64,000 nt of DNA from Cognatiyoonia koreensis (GTDB taxonomy: Bacteria; Pseudomonadota; Alphaproteobacteria; Rhodobacterales; Rhodobacteraceae), in the NCBI RefSeq assembly GCF_900109295.1, contig NZ_FOIZ01000001.1, positions 1,178,001 to 1,242,000 of the forward strand, written 5' to 3'. This document shows, in pieces, positions 30,252 through 39,248 of this stretch. The translations under genes were made by a program, and so were the position numbers. Numbering within the stretch: position 1 is the stretch's first letter; each line of letters opens with the position of its first letter. The notes under the pieces are model-generated. The model had not been told where the DNA came from. It saw only the letters and a program-made list of their open reading frames with translations, and ran no database searches.

Positions 30252-31059
30252 ATCGCGCAGTGCATCATTGATTTGTGCCAAGATGATCTTGCCATAATCA
30301 ACGTTCAGGTGGGTCGCATCCCGGTTCTCGTCGTCCTCGCCCCACAACCCTCTTGCGCCGGACCGAAACCGTCCGTCTGAAAGACCCGTGTCAGCAATGG
30401 TATCCTCAGGTTGCGGCAAAATCTTCGCGCCGAATGGTGTGATCACCTCGTTCCATGCCGAAACGCTCACGCTATTCAGCCACTTCAGCGCACGTGCGCC
30501 ATCGGCACCCTGAGCCTAGCTGTTTCCCTCCTGCGCAAGATAATACTCATTGGGTACGGGGGACGGAACGTAAAGCACCGGGCGCTTCTGCTCTGACAAC
30601 GCCCGCAAAATGCGCGCACCGGGCGTATGCAAGAACCGGTCCACAACAGCAGCACGAAATGCGTCTTCCGAAATGGGCGTAACTCCTTCCGGCATTCCAA
30701 AAGAAAGCGGCCGATAGGTTCGGAAAAAGGTCGTAAGCCGTCTGCACTTTGATCGTCAGGCCAACGGTTACGAACACATCATAGGCGTCGAAATCAATGT
30801 GCTTCCTGCCGCCCGATGTATGTCGCAAGTGCTTGCGCAGCACCGGATGGGATGTCACCAGCGCGCTGATTTTCTGACTGCGACGCAGCTTCCCCATCAG
30901 CGCATGGGGGGCAAAGCAACTGCCCGCAGTGGCGAACTTCATGTCCGGCGAGATCGGATATTTCTTGCGATGGAAATCGCGCACGCTCATCGGATGCTGT
31001 TCGCTGACGCCTTTGCGCCATGACTGGCGCTCTTCCATGTTCGCATAGGGTGAATTCAT
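30219..31059 (-). pseudogene. GSCFA/SGNH-like protein, broken by frameshift and nonsense
   Basis: The first part (from 31059) reads in one frame through KFATAGSCFAPH, a GSCFA/SGNH block-I motif, to about 30724. There an A5 run (30724-30728) shifts the frame; removing one base restores continuous reading. The next segment (YRPLSFGMPEGV ... SPVPNEYYLAQ) is stopped by an in-frame TAG at 30516-30518. The remaining frame continues to 30221 and holds NRDATHLNVDYG, an SGNH DxxH-like block V. Total length 841 bases equals 280 codons plus one extra base. GSCFA proteins occur in polysaccharide-modification settings. Its 3' end overlaps the activator gene by 33 bases. Confidence 0.75.
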
Positions 31060-31151
31060 CGGAACGTCCGGCAGGTGGCTTCGTGACACGTCATTCCGTC
31101 ATACCAGCGAACTTTCGCATCGCATGCCCGCCCCAGGCACGACAAAGGTCA

Positions 31152-31180
31152 TTGACGCTTTTCGTGACGGCGCGTATCCC
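31152..31180 (+). promoter_or_regulatory. Promoter of tRNA-Gly
   Basis: TTGACG (31152-31157) and TATCCC (31175-31180) are separated by 17 bases and end 12 bases before the tRNA 5' end, as expected for a sigma-70 stable-RNA promoter. Confidence 0.6.
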
Positions 31181-31192
31181 CGAGAAGGCGAT

Positions 31193-31266
31193 GCGGGTAT
31201 GGTGAAAAGGTATCACGAAAGCTTCCCAAGCTTCAGTTACGGGTTCGATTCCCGTTACCCGCTCCA
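31193..31266 (+). tRNA. tRNA-Gly(CCC), CCA encoded
   Basis: The 74-base sequence folds as a cloverleaf: acceptor GCGGGTA/TACCCGC, D-stem GTGA/TCAC, anticodon loop TTCCCAA (anticodon CCC, reading GGG), T-stem ACGGG/CCCGT with loop TTCGATT, discriminator T and encoded CCA. The top pair of the anticodon stem is A27-C43, a mismatch. Confidence 0.95.
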
Positions 31267-31333
31267 TCAGACAATCCATTCAAACGCATGACAGGCCCCG
31301 TGGCAAAACGGGACCTATTAGTGCAAGTGATGA

Positions 31334-33667
31334 CTAGCCACGCTTGGCGACCTTGTCGTCCAGCTCCTTTCGGATCGCGGCGTCCTGGAATGACCATGTG
31401 ACGCGGCCGACCTCCTCTTCGCCCTTGAACAGCTGGCGCACCATGACCTGGCCTATGCGGCCCTTGGCACCTTTGGGCAGCTTCACACTCAGCTTCATCT
31501 GATAGCGCTCTTTGGCAGGAATGTCGCCGATCCCAAGCAGCAAACGCCCACTGTTGGGCAACTTGGCAAGGACAAGACCTTTGCGCTGATCGACGTCGAC
31601 AATGTTCAGATCGGCCTTCATATCGCGCAGGAACCGCAGGGGCAATTCCAGCAAAAGCTCCGCCTTGCGGGGCATTTTCACCTGCATCTCAACGCGCATC
31701 GGCAATGGCCGGTCAAGCCAACCGTTCACAAGGAACGGCATCGGATCGACGCTGGGCGATGATGGATCAACATCCACGACGTTGAAATTTCGCCAAGTCG
31801 CATTGTTGTTGTTGCGAATAAAGGTCCGGAAATTGTCCCATTCCTCGAAATCCGCCAGAACGGGTGCGGGATCAAGCGGATGGTCTAGCAGACCGATGAA
31901 GCAATAATGACCTTCACCCGGTATCTGTGCTGCAGGCCAAGTCAGCGCATCGGCACAGGTCAGCACCTCGCCCGTCGGAATATCAGGCATCGGGATCGTG
32001 CCGACCGGGTTCCACAGATCAGGCGTCAACATCGTCGATACCGGAGACCAGAAAATCGCAGTGCTGGCCCCTGTTGCCGCGGCGCTCCCCTGGTTCTGGG
32101 CGCGGACATAAATGAAATTGTCCTGTCCCGATGTGACAGTATGGCCAAGGTTGTTCAGCATTTCCGTACCACTGCCTTCACCAAAAGCAGCCTGTGGATT
32201 GGCGACTGCGGCGTTGCGGACAATTATGTCCGGTGAGGCCGAGATTGACCCCGTGTGAGGTTCCCCCAGATCGCCAACGAAATCGCGCAGGTAGACGTCA
32301 GGGGTCAGCTGCAATTGCCCACCCAGGATCGAGGCAAGATCGGGCAGCACACCCATGGCTGTGGTTTCCGTTGCTGCCGGTGGCGTGTTGATTGTCGGAT
32401 CACTCAGGATACGGCGCATCTGGCCGGGCGAAAGGCGGAACCCGTTCTGTGCTTCGTACACACCTTGAACGCACAACGCGGCCCCCGTCACGATGGGAGA
32501 TGCAGAAGACGTACCACCAAAGGATGTCGAATAGAGGTCTGTCGCCCCTGAACTGTTCGATGCAGTGGTGTTGACGTTCTGCCCCCAGCCATAGCAGTCA
32601 ATGCGCGCCCCGAAGGTCGACCATGACATCCGTGTATGCGGTGCCGCTGATGTTGCAGCAGCAACGATGATCGCGCCTGAGTCACGAAAATCGGGACTGG
32701 CCGGATTCAGGATTTGCAGGCCACCTTTCGTGTATGTGTCAAGATTGAGCGCCGGAAGCCCGCCATTGTCAGTGCCATTGCCACCCGCAGCGACGACAAT
32801 GATACCCATTGCGGACGCCAAACGGATCGCTTCGAAATTAAGGTCGATGACTTCGGTCGGGCCATACGTCGGCAGACCACCGGGGGTGAACTGGGCCGTC
32901 GTCTGGATTTCCAGCAGCATGGTGTCACCAAAGGACAAGGCATCCGCCGCCGTCAGAACCGCATCCGGAATGGTCGACCCGAAATAGGATGCCACCTGCA
33001 CGCTGTTGATTTTCGGGGCGATACCGACGCAGCCAATGGTGTTGTCGACCGCGCTGACGACGCCCAGAACCTTTGTGCCATGATCCCGGCTACCGTCTCG
33101 CACGTTGCCGTGGATCAGGGTCGGCGCATTGCCAACAAGATCTTCGTGATCCAGGGTCCAGCCGCGTTCGATATCGATCCAGTTCTGGCCAGCACCGTCG
33201 CCGCCGGGCAAGGCCCATGCAAACGGGGCATTGATGCCGTTGGGCGCGGCAGCCAGATAGCCTTGGTTTGGAAAGCGGGGATCATCACCCTGATTGACTA
33301 GCGGGTCCGGGCCAATGATTTCAATGTCGACAGACCGGACACCGGGCCAGCCGCGCAAGGCTTCGGCCATCTTTTCAAGATTCTCAACCTTTTCGACAGT
33401 CACATCAAAAAACGCCTCGAAGTTGGCGGGTTTGTACATCGGATCACGGGCGGTCGCGATCTTCTGCATTTCTCGAATTTTGCCGGGCTTTATCTTCTGC
33501 AGGGACCGGGTCAGCCTGACTTCACCGTAATTGTTCGTAAAGGCACGCCAACGTGCTGGATGAGCCTCCGCAAGAACCTTCGCAGGGTTCTTCTGAGTCT
33601 TTGTGACGATTTCGTCGTCCATGCGTAGAATGACGCGTGGGGGATGGACATTATGTGTCTCTGGCAT
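31334..33667 (-). CDS. Subtilisin-family (S8) serine protease, large
   Basis: A 777-residue subtilase. An N-terminal propeptide-like region (about 1-135) precedes the catalytic domain, with Asp165 (NWIDIERGW), His196 (RDHGTKV), oxyanion Asn297 (AAGGNG) and Ser387 (GTSSASP). A C-terminal half of about 350 residues is rich in beta-sandwich-like sequence. No signal peptide or membrane helix is seen, so it is cytoplasmic or leaves by a non-Sec route. The start at 33667 has GGAGG five bases ahead; a TTG 12 bases upstream is less likely. It lies alone beside tRNA-Gly, with a terminator-like repeat in its leader. Confidence 0.85.
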   Translation of the reverse strand: MPETHNVHPPRVILRMDDEIVTKTQKNPAKVLAEAHPARWRAFTNNYGEVRLTRSLQKIKPGKIREMQKIATARDPMYKPANFEAFFDVTVEKVENLEKMAEALRGWPGVRSVDIEIIGPDPLVNQGDDPRFPNQGYLAAAPNGINAPFAWALPGGDGAGQNWIDIERGWTLDHEDLVGNAPTLIHGNVRDGSRDHGTKVLGVVSAVDNTIGCVGIAPKINSVQVASYFGSTIPDAVLTAADALSFGDTMLLEIQTTAQFTPGGLPTYGPTEVIDLNFEAIRLASAMGIIVVAAGGNGTDNGGLPALNLDTYTKGGLQILNPASPDFRDSGAIIVAAATSAAPHTRMSWSTFGARIDCYGWGQNVNTTASNSSGATDLYSTSFGGTSSASPIVTGAALCVQGVYEAQNGFRLSPGQMRRILSDPTINTPPAATETTAMGVLPDLASILGGQLQLTPDVYLRDFVGDLGEPHTGSISASPDIIVRNAAVANPQAAFGEGSGTEMLNNLGHTVTSGQDNFIYVRAQNQGSAAATGASTAIFWSPVSTMLTPDLWNPVGTIPMPDIPTGEVLTCADALTWPAAQIPGEGHYCFIGLLDHPLDPAPVLADFEEWDNFRTFIRNNNNATWRNFNVVDVDPSSPSVDPMPFLVNGWLDRPLPMRVEMQVKMPRKAELLLELPLRFLRDMKADLNIVDVDQRKGLVLAKLPNSGRLLLGIGDIPAKERYQMKLSVKLPKGAKGRIGQVMVRQLFKGEEEVGRVTWSFQDAAIRKELDDKVAKRG

Positions 33668-33680
33668 TGAAGCCTCCAAT

Positions 33681-33742
33681 AAAAAAAGAGGCGTCCGCAG
33701 ACCTGGGAAAAATTTAAAAATACAAAGAAAATCTGCGCACGC
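33681..33742 (-). other. Attenuator-like inverted repeat in the protease leader
   Basis: On the minus strand an 11-position inverted repeat with one mismatch (33732-33742 pairing with 33691-33701) encloses a 30-base A/T-rich loop. It is followed within three bases by seven T (33681-33687), just before the GGAGG of the protease gene. The loop is long for an intrinsic terminator, so termination is uncertain. Confidence 0.45.
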
Positions 33743-33905
33743 AGGTTCAAAAATAGTAGCACCAAACTATGCCCCAAATCCCGAATCAGCAAGTCATGGT
33801 TCGCTGGCTTGACAAAGGATACAGCCGCCAGCGGCACTGCTTGTCACGCGCCGGTCGCAGCGATACGGTCCGCCAAACCTCACACCCATCAGATGGAATC
33901 TCTTC

Positions 33906-34256
33906 ATGTCCGATATCAAAAGGCTCGACTCTGGCACCCGGATGAGCCAATGCGTCATCCACAATGGCATTGCCTATCTGGCCGGTCAGGTCGGTGCCGA
34001 AGGCGGAAGCGTGACGGCCCAGACGCAGGCTATTCTTGAAAAAATCGACGCACTTCTGGCAAAAGCCAGTACTGACAAGACCCGCCTGCTGACAGCGCAG
34101 ATCTGGTGCGCGAACATGGCCACGGACTTCGCGGACATGAATGCCGTCTGGGATGCTTGGGTCGCCCCCGGAAACGCCCCGGCCCGCTGGACGGGTGAGG
34201 CAAAGCTGGCCACGACAGGATACAAGGTCGAAATCATCGTGACCGCCGCGATATGA
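33906..34256 (+). CDS. RidA/YjgF-family protein
   Basis: A 116-residue Rid-family protein. The classic members deaminate reactive enamine/imine intermediates released by PLP enzymes. The C-terminal region has the family Arg (NAPARWTGEAKLA) but with the less common ARWTGEA context, which points to a Rid subgroup other than the archetypal RidA. The stop overlaps the ATG of the thioesterase gene (ATGA), so the two are coupled. Confidence 0.85.
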   Translation: MSDIKRLDSGTRMSQCVIHNGIAYLAGQVGAEGGSVTAQTQAILEKIDALLAKASTDKTRLLTAQIWCANMATDFADMNAVWDAWVAPGNAPARWTGEAKLATTGYKVEIIVTAAI

Positions 34257-34720
34257 CGCCATTCCTCGTGCCACTTGATGCAGATGCCCTCCGGGCGGCC
34301 GACATCCCTGCCCCATGGTCCTATGGATTTTCGGATCGCGTGCGGTTCGGCGAAATTGATGTGCTCGGCCACGTCAACAACGCCGCCTATCTGCGTTGGT
34401 TCGAAAACCTGCGGATCAATTATTTTCAGGACTACGGGCTATTTGATTACGCAACCAAACCGCCAAAACTGGTGTTGCGCAGCCTAGGGCTGTCATTCCA
34501 CCGCGAAGTCAAGATGAATGACCCCTACATACTCACTGGCCGCACGGTCGAAATGCGGGCCAGCAGCTTCACGATGAATTACGGCGTTTGGGTGAACGGG
34601 CAACTGACGACGACGGGCGATGCGGTCATCGTTTCGCTGAACAATGACAACAGCAAACGACCGCTGACGGATGACCTGAAAAACAGTCTGCGCGACCGCG
34701 ACGGCGCTGTGCAGGCCTAA
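34253..34720 (+). CDS. Acyl-CoA thioesterase, hotdog fold (4HBT-like)
   Basis: A 155-residue single-hotdog protein. RVRFGEIDVLGHVNNAAYLRWFE contains the Asp and His-Val-Asn-Asn motif of 4-hydroxybenzoyl-CoA thioesterase-like enzymes, with Asp as the likely catalytic residue. The substrate is unknown. It is co-translated with the RidA-like gene and ends three bases from the convergent pgi stop. Confidence 0.87.
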   Translation: MTPFLVPLDADALRAADIPAPWSYGFSDRVRFGEIDVLGHVNNAAYLRWFENLRINYFQDYGLFDYATKPPKLVLRSLGLSFHREVKMNDPYILTGRTVEMRASSFTMNYGVWVNGQLTTTGDAVIVSLNNDNSKRPLTDDLKNSLRDRDGAVQA

Positions 34721-34723
34721 GCG

Positions 34724-36325
34724 TCAGACGCCGTGCTTTTGCAGGAAACCGACAAGTGCCGCGGTCGACCCGTCCTTGCCATCAGCGCTTTGTGTACCCT
34801 CGACAACAGGCTGCAGCGCGGTGGCAAGTTCCTTGCCCAATTCAACGCCCCACTGGTCGTATGAATTGATCCCCAGTACAACGCCTTCCACGAACACCCG
34901 GTGTTCATATAGCGCGATGATCTGACCGAAAACAAAGGGCGTCAGCTGCGGATAAGCCAACGTCACCGATGGACGATTACCGGTAAAGACGCGATGTCGG
35001 GCTTGCCGCTCAAGCTCTGCGCCATCGAATTTGTCGGCGACCTTGCTGCGCGCCTCATCCAGATCGCGTCCGCGCATCAGCGCTTCGGATTGCGCAAGGC
35101 AATTCGCGACAAGCAATTGGTGCTGATGATGCAACGCTTCTTCATGGCCACGCGCGGCAACAAGAAACTCGCACGGGATCACGCGGGTGCCTTGGTGGAT
35201 CAGTTGATAGAACGCGTGCTGCCCATTCGTGCCCGGTTCGCCCCAAACGACAGGACCCGAATGAAACGGTAAATCGGCCCCGTCCATACTGACACCCTTA
35301 CCGTTGCTCTCCATCTCCAACTGTTGAAGATAGGCCGGTAAGCGACTGAGATTATTATCATAAGGCAAAACAGCACGAGTTGCGTAACCGCATACCTGAT
35401 TGTGCCACAACCCAACAAGCGCCAGCATGACGGGCAGATTCTCAACAGGTTCTGCGGCGCGAAAATGCTGATCCATCGCTTGCCCGCCGCGCAGGAAAGC
35501 GTCGAACGCATCAGGTCCAATCGCAATCATCATCGACAGGCCAATTGGCCCCCACATTGAATAACGTCCGCCAACCCAATCCGAAAAACCAAACACGCGC
35601 TGCGGTGCGATCCCGAATGCGGCAGTTTTGTCTTCTGCGGTGGAAAGTGCTGCGAATTGCGCCCCCGGATCGGCAACAACCTCTGCCATCCATGCCTTCG
35701 CCGTGCGCGCGTTCGTCATGGTCTCGATTGTGGTAAAGGTTTTCGATGCAACGATCACAAGCGTCGTAGCTGGATCGCAGCTGCGTAGCACCGCAGCGAT
35801 ATCGGCTGGATCGACATTGCTGACAAAATGACAGCGCGGACCATCGTGATACGGGGCCAAAGCCTTGACACTCATCGCCGGGCCCAGATCGGATCCGCCA
35901 ATGCCGATGTTGACGACATCGGTGATCTTGCCACCCTGCCCCTGATACGTGCCTTCCCGAACAGCCTTCGCAAAATGGCGCATTTCATTCAATGTGCCAA
36001 GCACCTCTGGCATGACATCAGCGCCATCCACAACGACCGGGTCGCCATCGAGATTACGCAGCGCGGTGTGCAAGACAGCGCGGTTTTCAGTCTCGTTGAT
36101 CGGCTCACCCGTAAACATGGCTTCGCGCTTTGCGACAAAGCCGGTGGCGTTCAGCAACTCAATCAGCTGTTCGCGCCCTGTCGGGTCGATATTCGTCTTT
36201 GCGTAATCAAGCCGCAGATCGCCGGCGGTGGCAGAAAACGCCTCTGCACGGGTGCCATCCAGAAGGGTTTCGAACCGGCGATCGCGAACCGTATCATGGT
36301 GTTTTTCCAGCGCATCAAATAGCAT
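34724..36325 (-). CDS. pgi: Glucose-6-phosphate isomerase
   Basis: A 533-residue Pgi with [16 protein letters not shown], the phosphate-binding SKTFTTIET motif, and the [17 protein letters not shown] and [14 protein letters not shown] signatures. It interconverts glucose 6-phosphate and fructose 6-phosphate. Its ATG directly follows the pgl stop, so it is the third gene of zwf-pgl-pgi. In Rhodobacteraceae sugars run mainly through Entner-Doudoroff, where Pgi recycles fructose 6-phosphate. Confidence 0.96.
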   Translation of the reverse strand: MLFDALEKHHDTVRDRRFETLLDGTRAEAFSATAGDLRLDYAKTNIDPTGREQLIELLNATGFVAKREAMFTGEPINETENRAVLHTALRNLDGDPVVVDGADVMPEVLGTLNEMRHFAKAVREGTYQGQGGKITDVVNIGIGGSDLGPAMSVKALAPYHDGPRCHFVSNVDPADIAAVLRSCDPATTLVIVASKTFTTIETMTNARTAKAWMAEVVADPGAQFAALSTAEDKTAAFGIAPQRVFGFSDWVGGRYSMWGPIGLSMMIAIGPDAFDAFLRGGQAMDQHFRAAEPVENLPVMLALVGLWHNQVCGYATRAVLPYDNNLSRLPAYLQQLEMESNGKGVSMDGADLPFHSGPVVWGEPGTNGQHAFYQLIHQGTRVIPCEFLVAARGHEEALHHQHQLLVANCLAQSEALMRGRDLDEARSKVADKFDGAELERQARHRVFTGNRPSVTLAYPQLTPFVFGQIIALYEHRVFVEGVVLGINSYDQWGVELGKELATALQPVVEGTQSADGKDGSTAALVGFLQKHGV

Positions 36326-36997
36326 TCAAGACTCCGCCCAATGGACTGTTGTTCCTGGTAAAATCGCTGCAATCGGTGCCTCTTCGGGCAACATGCCTTG
36401 CGCGCGCTCCAGCGCCGCGCGTTTCTCATTGCCAACGATGACAAGATGACGGCTCATCGCCCCCCGCAACACGTTTGCTGACAGGGTAATGCGGGGTTCG
36501 GGCGCGCCGGGCGCACGCATGGCGACCAACAAATCGTCGCCGTTCAACGCGTGATCCAACTGGTCGGCTCCGGGAAAAATGCTCGCCGTGTGCATATCCG
36601 CGCCCATGCCCAGCAACATAACAGAGATCGGCAACTCCGGTGCCAGCGCGTCGGACAATTCGGATAGCTTTTCTTCCGGCGTTTCCGCGTCAGCATATAG
36701 CGGAACATAGACAGCCTTTGCCGCACGGTTTGTCAGCAACCGCTCTCGCAACAGACGCGTGTTAGAGCGATCTGAAGTCTCAGGCACCCACCTTTCGTCT
36801 GTCAGCATGACATGCACGCGGGACCAATCGAGGTCTGCCGCACAAAGGACGTCAAAAATCGGTCCCGGAGTTGTACCGCCCGGTACAGCGAAAGACGCAA
36901 AATCATGAGTCAGAAGCGTATTCTCAAGCTCACCCGCCAAGACATTGGCAAGGTCCATCATCATCATGTCGCTATCGGGATAATCTATGAACTTCAT
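36326..36997 (-). CDS. pgl: 6-phosphogluconolactonase
   Basis: A 223-residue lactonase of the NagB/RpiA fold that hydrolyses 6-phosphogluconolactone to 6-phosphogluconate. VPGGTTPGPIFDVL and the LTDERWVPETSDRSNTRLL signature are present, as is LLGMGADMHTASIFPG. The start at 36997 (MKFIDYPDSD) has a GGGGA site; an in-frame Met further up lies inside zwf. It abuts zwf and pgi, forming an operon. Confidence 0.95.
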   Translation of the reverse strand: MKFIDYPDSDMMMMDLANVLAGELENTLLTHDFASFAVPGGTTPGPIFDVLCAADLDWSRVHVMLTDERWVPETSDRSNTRLLRERLLTNRAAKAVYVPLYADAETPEEKLSELSDALAPELPISVMLLGMGADMHTASIFPGADQLDHALNGDDLLVAMRAPGAPEPRITLSANVLRGAMSRHLVIVGNEKRAALERAQGMLPEEAPIAAILPGTTVHWAES

Positions 36998-36998
36998 C

Positions 36999-38456
36999 TC
37001 ATTCCCCTTTGATTTCGCGCCACTTTCTTCCATCACGGTGAAGCAGCATTAGCGCATCTTCCGGACCAGACGACCCTGGATCGTAAAGTTTCGGAACATC
37101 GTTACGTGCTTCCCAACCTTCAATGATCGGGTCTGTCCAGGCCCATGCAGCCTCGACTTCGTCACCACGCATAAACAGGGTCTGATCGCCGCGGATCACG
37201 TCCATGATCAGACGTTCATAAGCATCGGTCACCTCGACATCGCTATCTCCCAGTGCCTCGGCAAAGGTCATATCAAGCGGCACATCTACAAGGCGCATAC
37301 CACCCGGCCCCGGTTCCTTGATCGTGACCTGCAAGTCCATACCTTCGTTAGGTTGCAACCGGATCGACAGGATGTTGCGATGCGCGTTGTCGTTCTCCGA
37401 AAAAATCGAATGGCCGATTTCCTTGAACACAACCGTGATCTCGGAACTGCGGGCCTTCATCATCTTGCCGGTCCGCAAATAGAACGGCACGCCGGCCCAA
37501 CGCCAGTTGGCGATATGGCACTTCATGGCGATAAAGCTTTCGGTGAAACTGCGTTCGTTTTCAGCGTCCTGACGATACGACGTGGTGCCCTTGCCCGCAT
37601 CATACTGGCCACGGACAATATGGTGTGGATCGACACCCTGCAAAGCGCGAATGACCTTCAGCTTTTCGTCACGCACGGAATCCGCGCCGAACTGGCTCGG
37701 CGGTTCCATCGCGATCAGACACAAAAGCTGCATGAGGTGGTTTTGAACCATGTCCCGCATCGCACCAGATCTGTCATAATACGCGCCACGCCCTGCCACG
37801 CTGACGGTTTCTGCGACGGTAATCTGGATGTGGTCGATATAGTGGTTGTTCCACAGCGGCTCGAACAGGATATTGCCAAACCGGACAGCCATCAGGTTCT
37901 GCACGGTCTCTTTGCCAAGGTAGTGATCAATGCGATATATCTGATCTTCGCGGAAATGATCGGCAAGGGTTGCGTTCAACGCCTCGGCAGATTCCAGATC
38001 CCGACCAAACGGCTTTTCCACGACGATCCGGCTTTTCTTGTTGGCAATCTTGTATTTATGCAAACGCTCGGCCAGATCGCCGAACAGAGATGGCGCAACA
38101 GAAAAATAGAACGCCTGCACCACATCCTTGCGCACCAGTTTGGCCATGTCGTCCCAGCCGCCATCGCCCTTGGCATCAATCGGCACGTATTGAAGGCATG
38201 CAAGGAAGGCGTCAATCTGGCCGGTTTCCTTCTTTTCCGAGCCGCCGAATTCGGCGATCGCGTCCTTGATCATCTCGCGGTATCCGGCCGCATCCAGATC
38301 GGACCGCGCAGCCCCGACGATGCGGCTGTCATGCGGCATCTGACCCGCCAGAAAGCGTCGAAACAGACCGGGCAGGATCTTGCGACGCGCCAGATCCCCG
38401 GTTCCGCCAAATATGACAAGATCAAACGTTTCAACAGGTATGACGCGTGCGACCAT
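36999..38456 (-). CDS. zwf: Glucose-6-phosphate 1-dehydrogenase
   Basis: A 485-residue NADP-dependent enzyme. The nucleotide motif GGTGDLARRKILPGL, EKPFGRDL, and the substrate-site RIDHYLGKE with its catalytic His region are all in place. It is the entry step of the Entner-Doudoroff and oxidative pentose-phosphate routes. It is the first gene of zwf-pgl-pgi; no edd or eda is present in the window. A perfect 14-base palindrome lies 14 bases before the start codon. Confidence 0.97.
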   Translation of the reverse strand: MVARVIPVETFDLVIFGGTGDLARRKILPGLFRRFLAGQMPHDSRIVGAARSDLDAAGYREMIKDAIAEFGGSEKKETGQIDAFLACLQYVPIDAKGDGGWDDMAKLVRKDVVQAFYFSVAPSLFGDLAERLHKYKIANKKSRIVVEKPFGRDLESAEALNATLADHFREDQIYRIDHYLGKETVQNLMAVRFGNILFEPLWNNHYIDHIQITVAETVSVAGRGAYYDRSGAMRDMVQNHLMQLLCLIAMEPPSQFGADSVRDEKLKVIRALQGVDPHHIVRGQYDAGKGTTSYRQDAENERSFTESFIAMKCHIANWRWAGVPFYLRTGKMMKARSSEITVVFKEIGHSIFSENDNAHRNILSIRLQPNEGMDLQVTIKEPGPGGMRLVDVPLDMTFAEALGDSDVEVTDAYERLIMDVIRGDQTLFMRGDEVEAAWAWTDPIIEGWEARNDVPKLYDPGSSGPEDALMLLHRDGRKWREIKGE

Positions 38457-38470
38457 AGCAAAGCCCCTTC

Positions 38471-38484
38471 GTTAGCGCTAACGA
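38471..38484. promoter_or_regulatory. LacI-type palindromic operator at zwf
   Basis: CGTTAGCGCTAACG is a perfect 14-base palindrome with a central CG, characteristic of LacI-family sites, immediately upstream of the zwf ribosome-binding site. It differs from the AglR-type core AAAGCGCTTT, so a different regulator, encoded outside this window, probably reads it. Confidence 0.65.
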
Positions 38485-38528
38485 CGCCTATCTAACAGAC
38501 GCGCCGAATTAGTCTAGCGCCAAGGCGA

Positions 38529-39119
38529 CTATGCCTGCAATTCGGCATCCCAGTACAGGAAATCCATCCAGCTTTCGTGCAGATGGTTGGGCGGGAACTT
38601 GCGCCCCATGTTGCGCAGCTCTTCCGCATGCGGCTGGCGCGGCTTGCGGCGCAGGCCCATGCTGGTTTGGGGCAAAAGCTTGCTGCCCTTCTTAAGGTTG
38701 CAAGGGCTACAGGCCGCAACAACGTTTTCCCAGGATGTTATGCCGCCTCTTGCCCGGGGCACGACATGATCGAACGTCAAATCGCCCTTCGCGCCACAAT
38801 ACTGGCAGCAGAATTCATCACGCAGAAAAAGGTTGAAGCGAGTAAAAGCCACGCGTTTTTGTGGTTTTACGTAGTCTTTCAAAACGACAACTGATGGAAT
38901 TCTGATTGTCGTCGATGGGCTGTGAACCACTTCGTCATACTCGCTGACGATATCGACGCGATCCAGCCACGCCGCTTTTACGGCATCCTGCCAGGGCCAA
39001 AGTGAAAGCGGGTAATAAGACAAAGGCCGGTAGTCTGCATTCAACACAAGCGCGGGATAGTGTTTGAGCGCACCCGGTTCACGTACAAAATCTGATCGAA
39101 AGTCACCGTCCATCGTCAA
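38529..39119 (-). CDS. HNH endonuclease family protein
   Basis: A 196-residue protein with a typical HNH core: zinc knuckle CCQYCG, LTFDHVVPRARGG (the catalytic His), then N-x7-C-x2-C (WENVVAACSPCNLKKG). It is the chromosomal HNH protein seen widely in alphaproteobacteria; its biological target is not known. No methylase or phage genes accompany it, so it is unlikely to be a restriction or homing module. The ATG at 39113 is an alternative start. Confidence 0.85.
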   Translation of the reverse strand: MTMDGDFRSDFVREPGALKHYPALVLNADYRPLSYYPLSLWPWQDAVKAAWLDRVDIVSEYDEVVHSPSTTIRIPSVVVLKDYVKPQKRVAFTRFNLFLRDEFCCQYCGAKGDLTFDHVVPRARGGITSWENVVAACSPCNLKKGSKLLPQTSMGLRRKPRQPHAEELRNMGRKFPPNHLHESWMDFLYWDAELQA

Positions 39120-39184
39120 AAAGTCCTCACTCTGTCGCCGTATGAGGCATCAGAGCGAGAGCCCCGCTCCGACCGCTTGAGAGG

Positions 39185-39212
39185 ACTATATCTGGTGGTT
39201 GCCAAAGGGCAA
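39185..39212 (-). promoter_or_regulatory. Putative promoter of the HNH gene
   Basis: On the minus strand TTGCCC (39207-39212) and TATAGT (39185-39190) are separated by 16 bases, giving a start about 60 bases ahead of the HNH gene. Confidence 0.45.
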
Positions 39213-39248
39213 TCTTCAATTTTTGTGCGAGATGTCGCACTCTAAAGG

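Noticed and set aside
31294..31315. Hairpin GGCCCCG...CGGGACC after tRNA-Gly as a terminator
   Set aside because: The stem is short with a wobble pair and no T-run follows on either strand.
39225..39245. GTGCGA-CATC-TCGCAC hairpin near the diguanylate cyclase stop
   Set aside because: The T-rich stretch precedes rather than follows the stem on the plus strand, and the minus strand has A, so it does not work as an intrinsic terminator for either neighbour.
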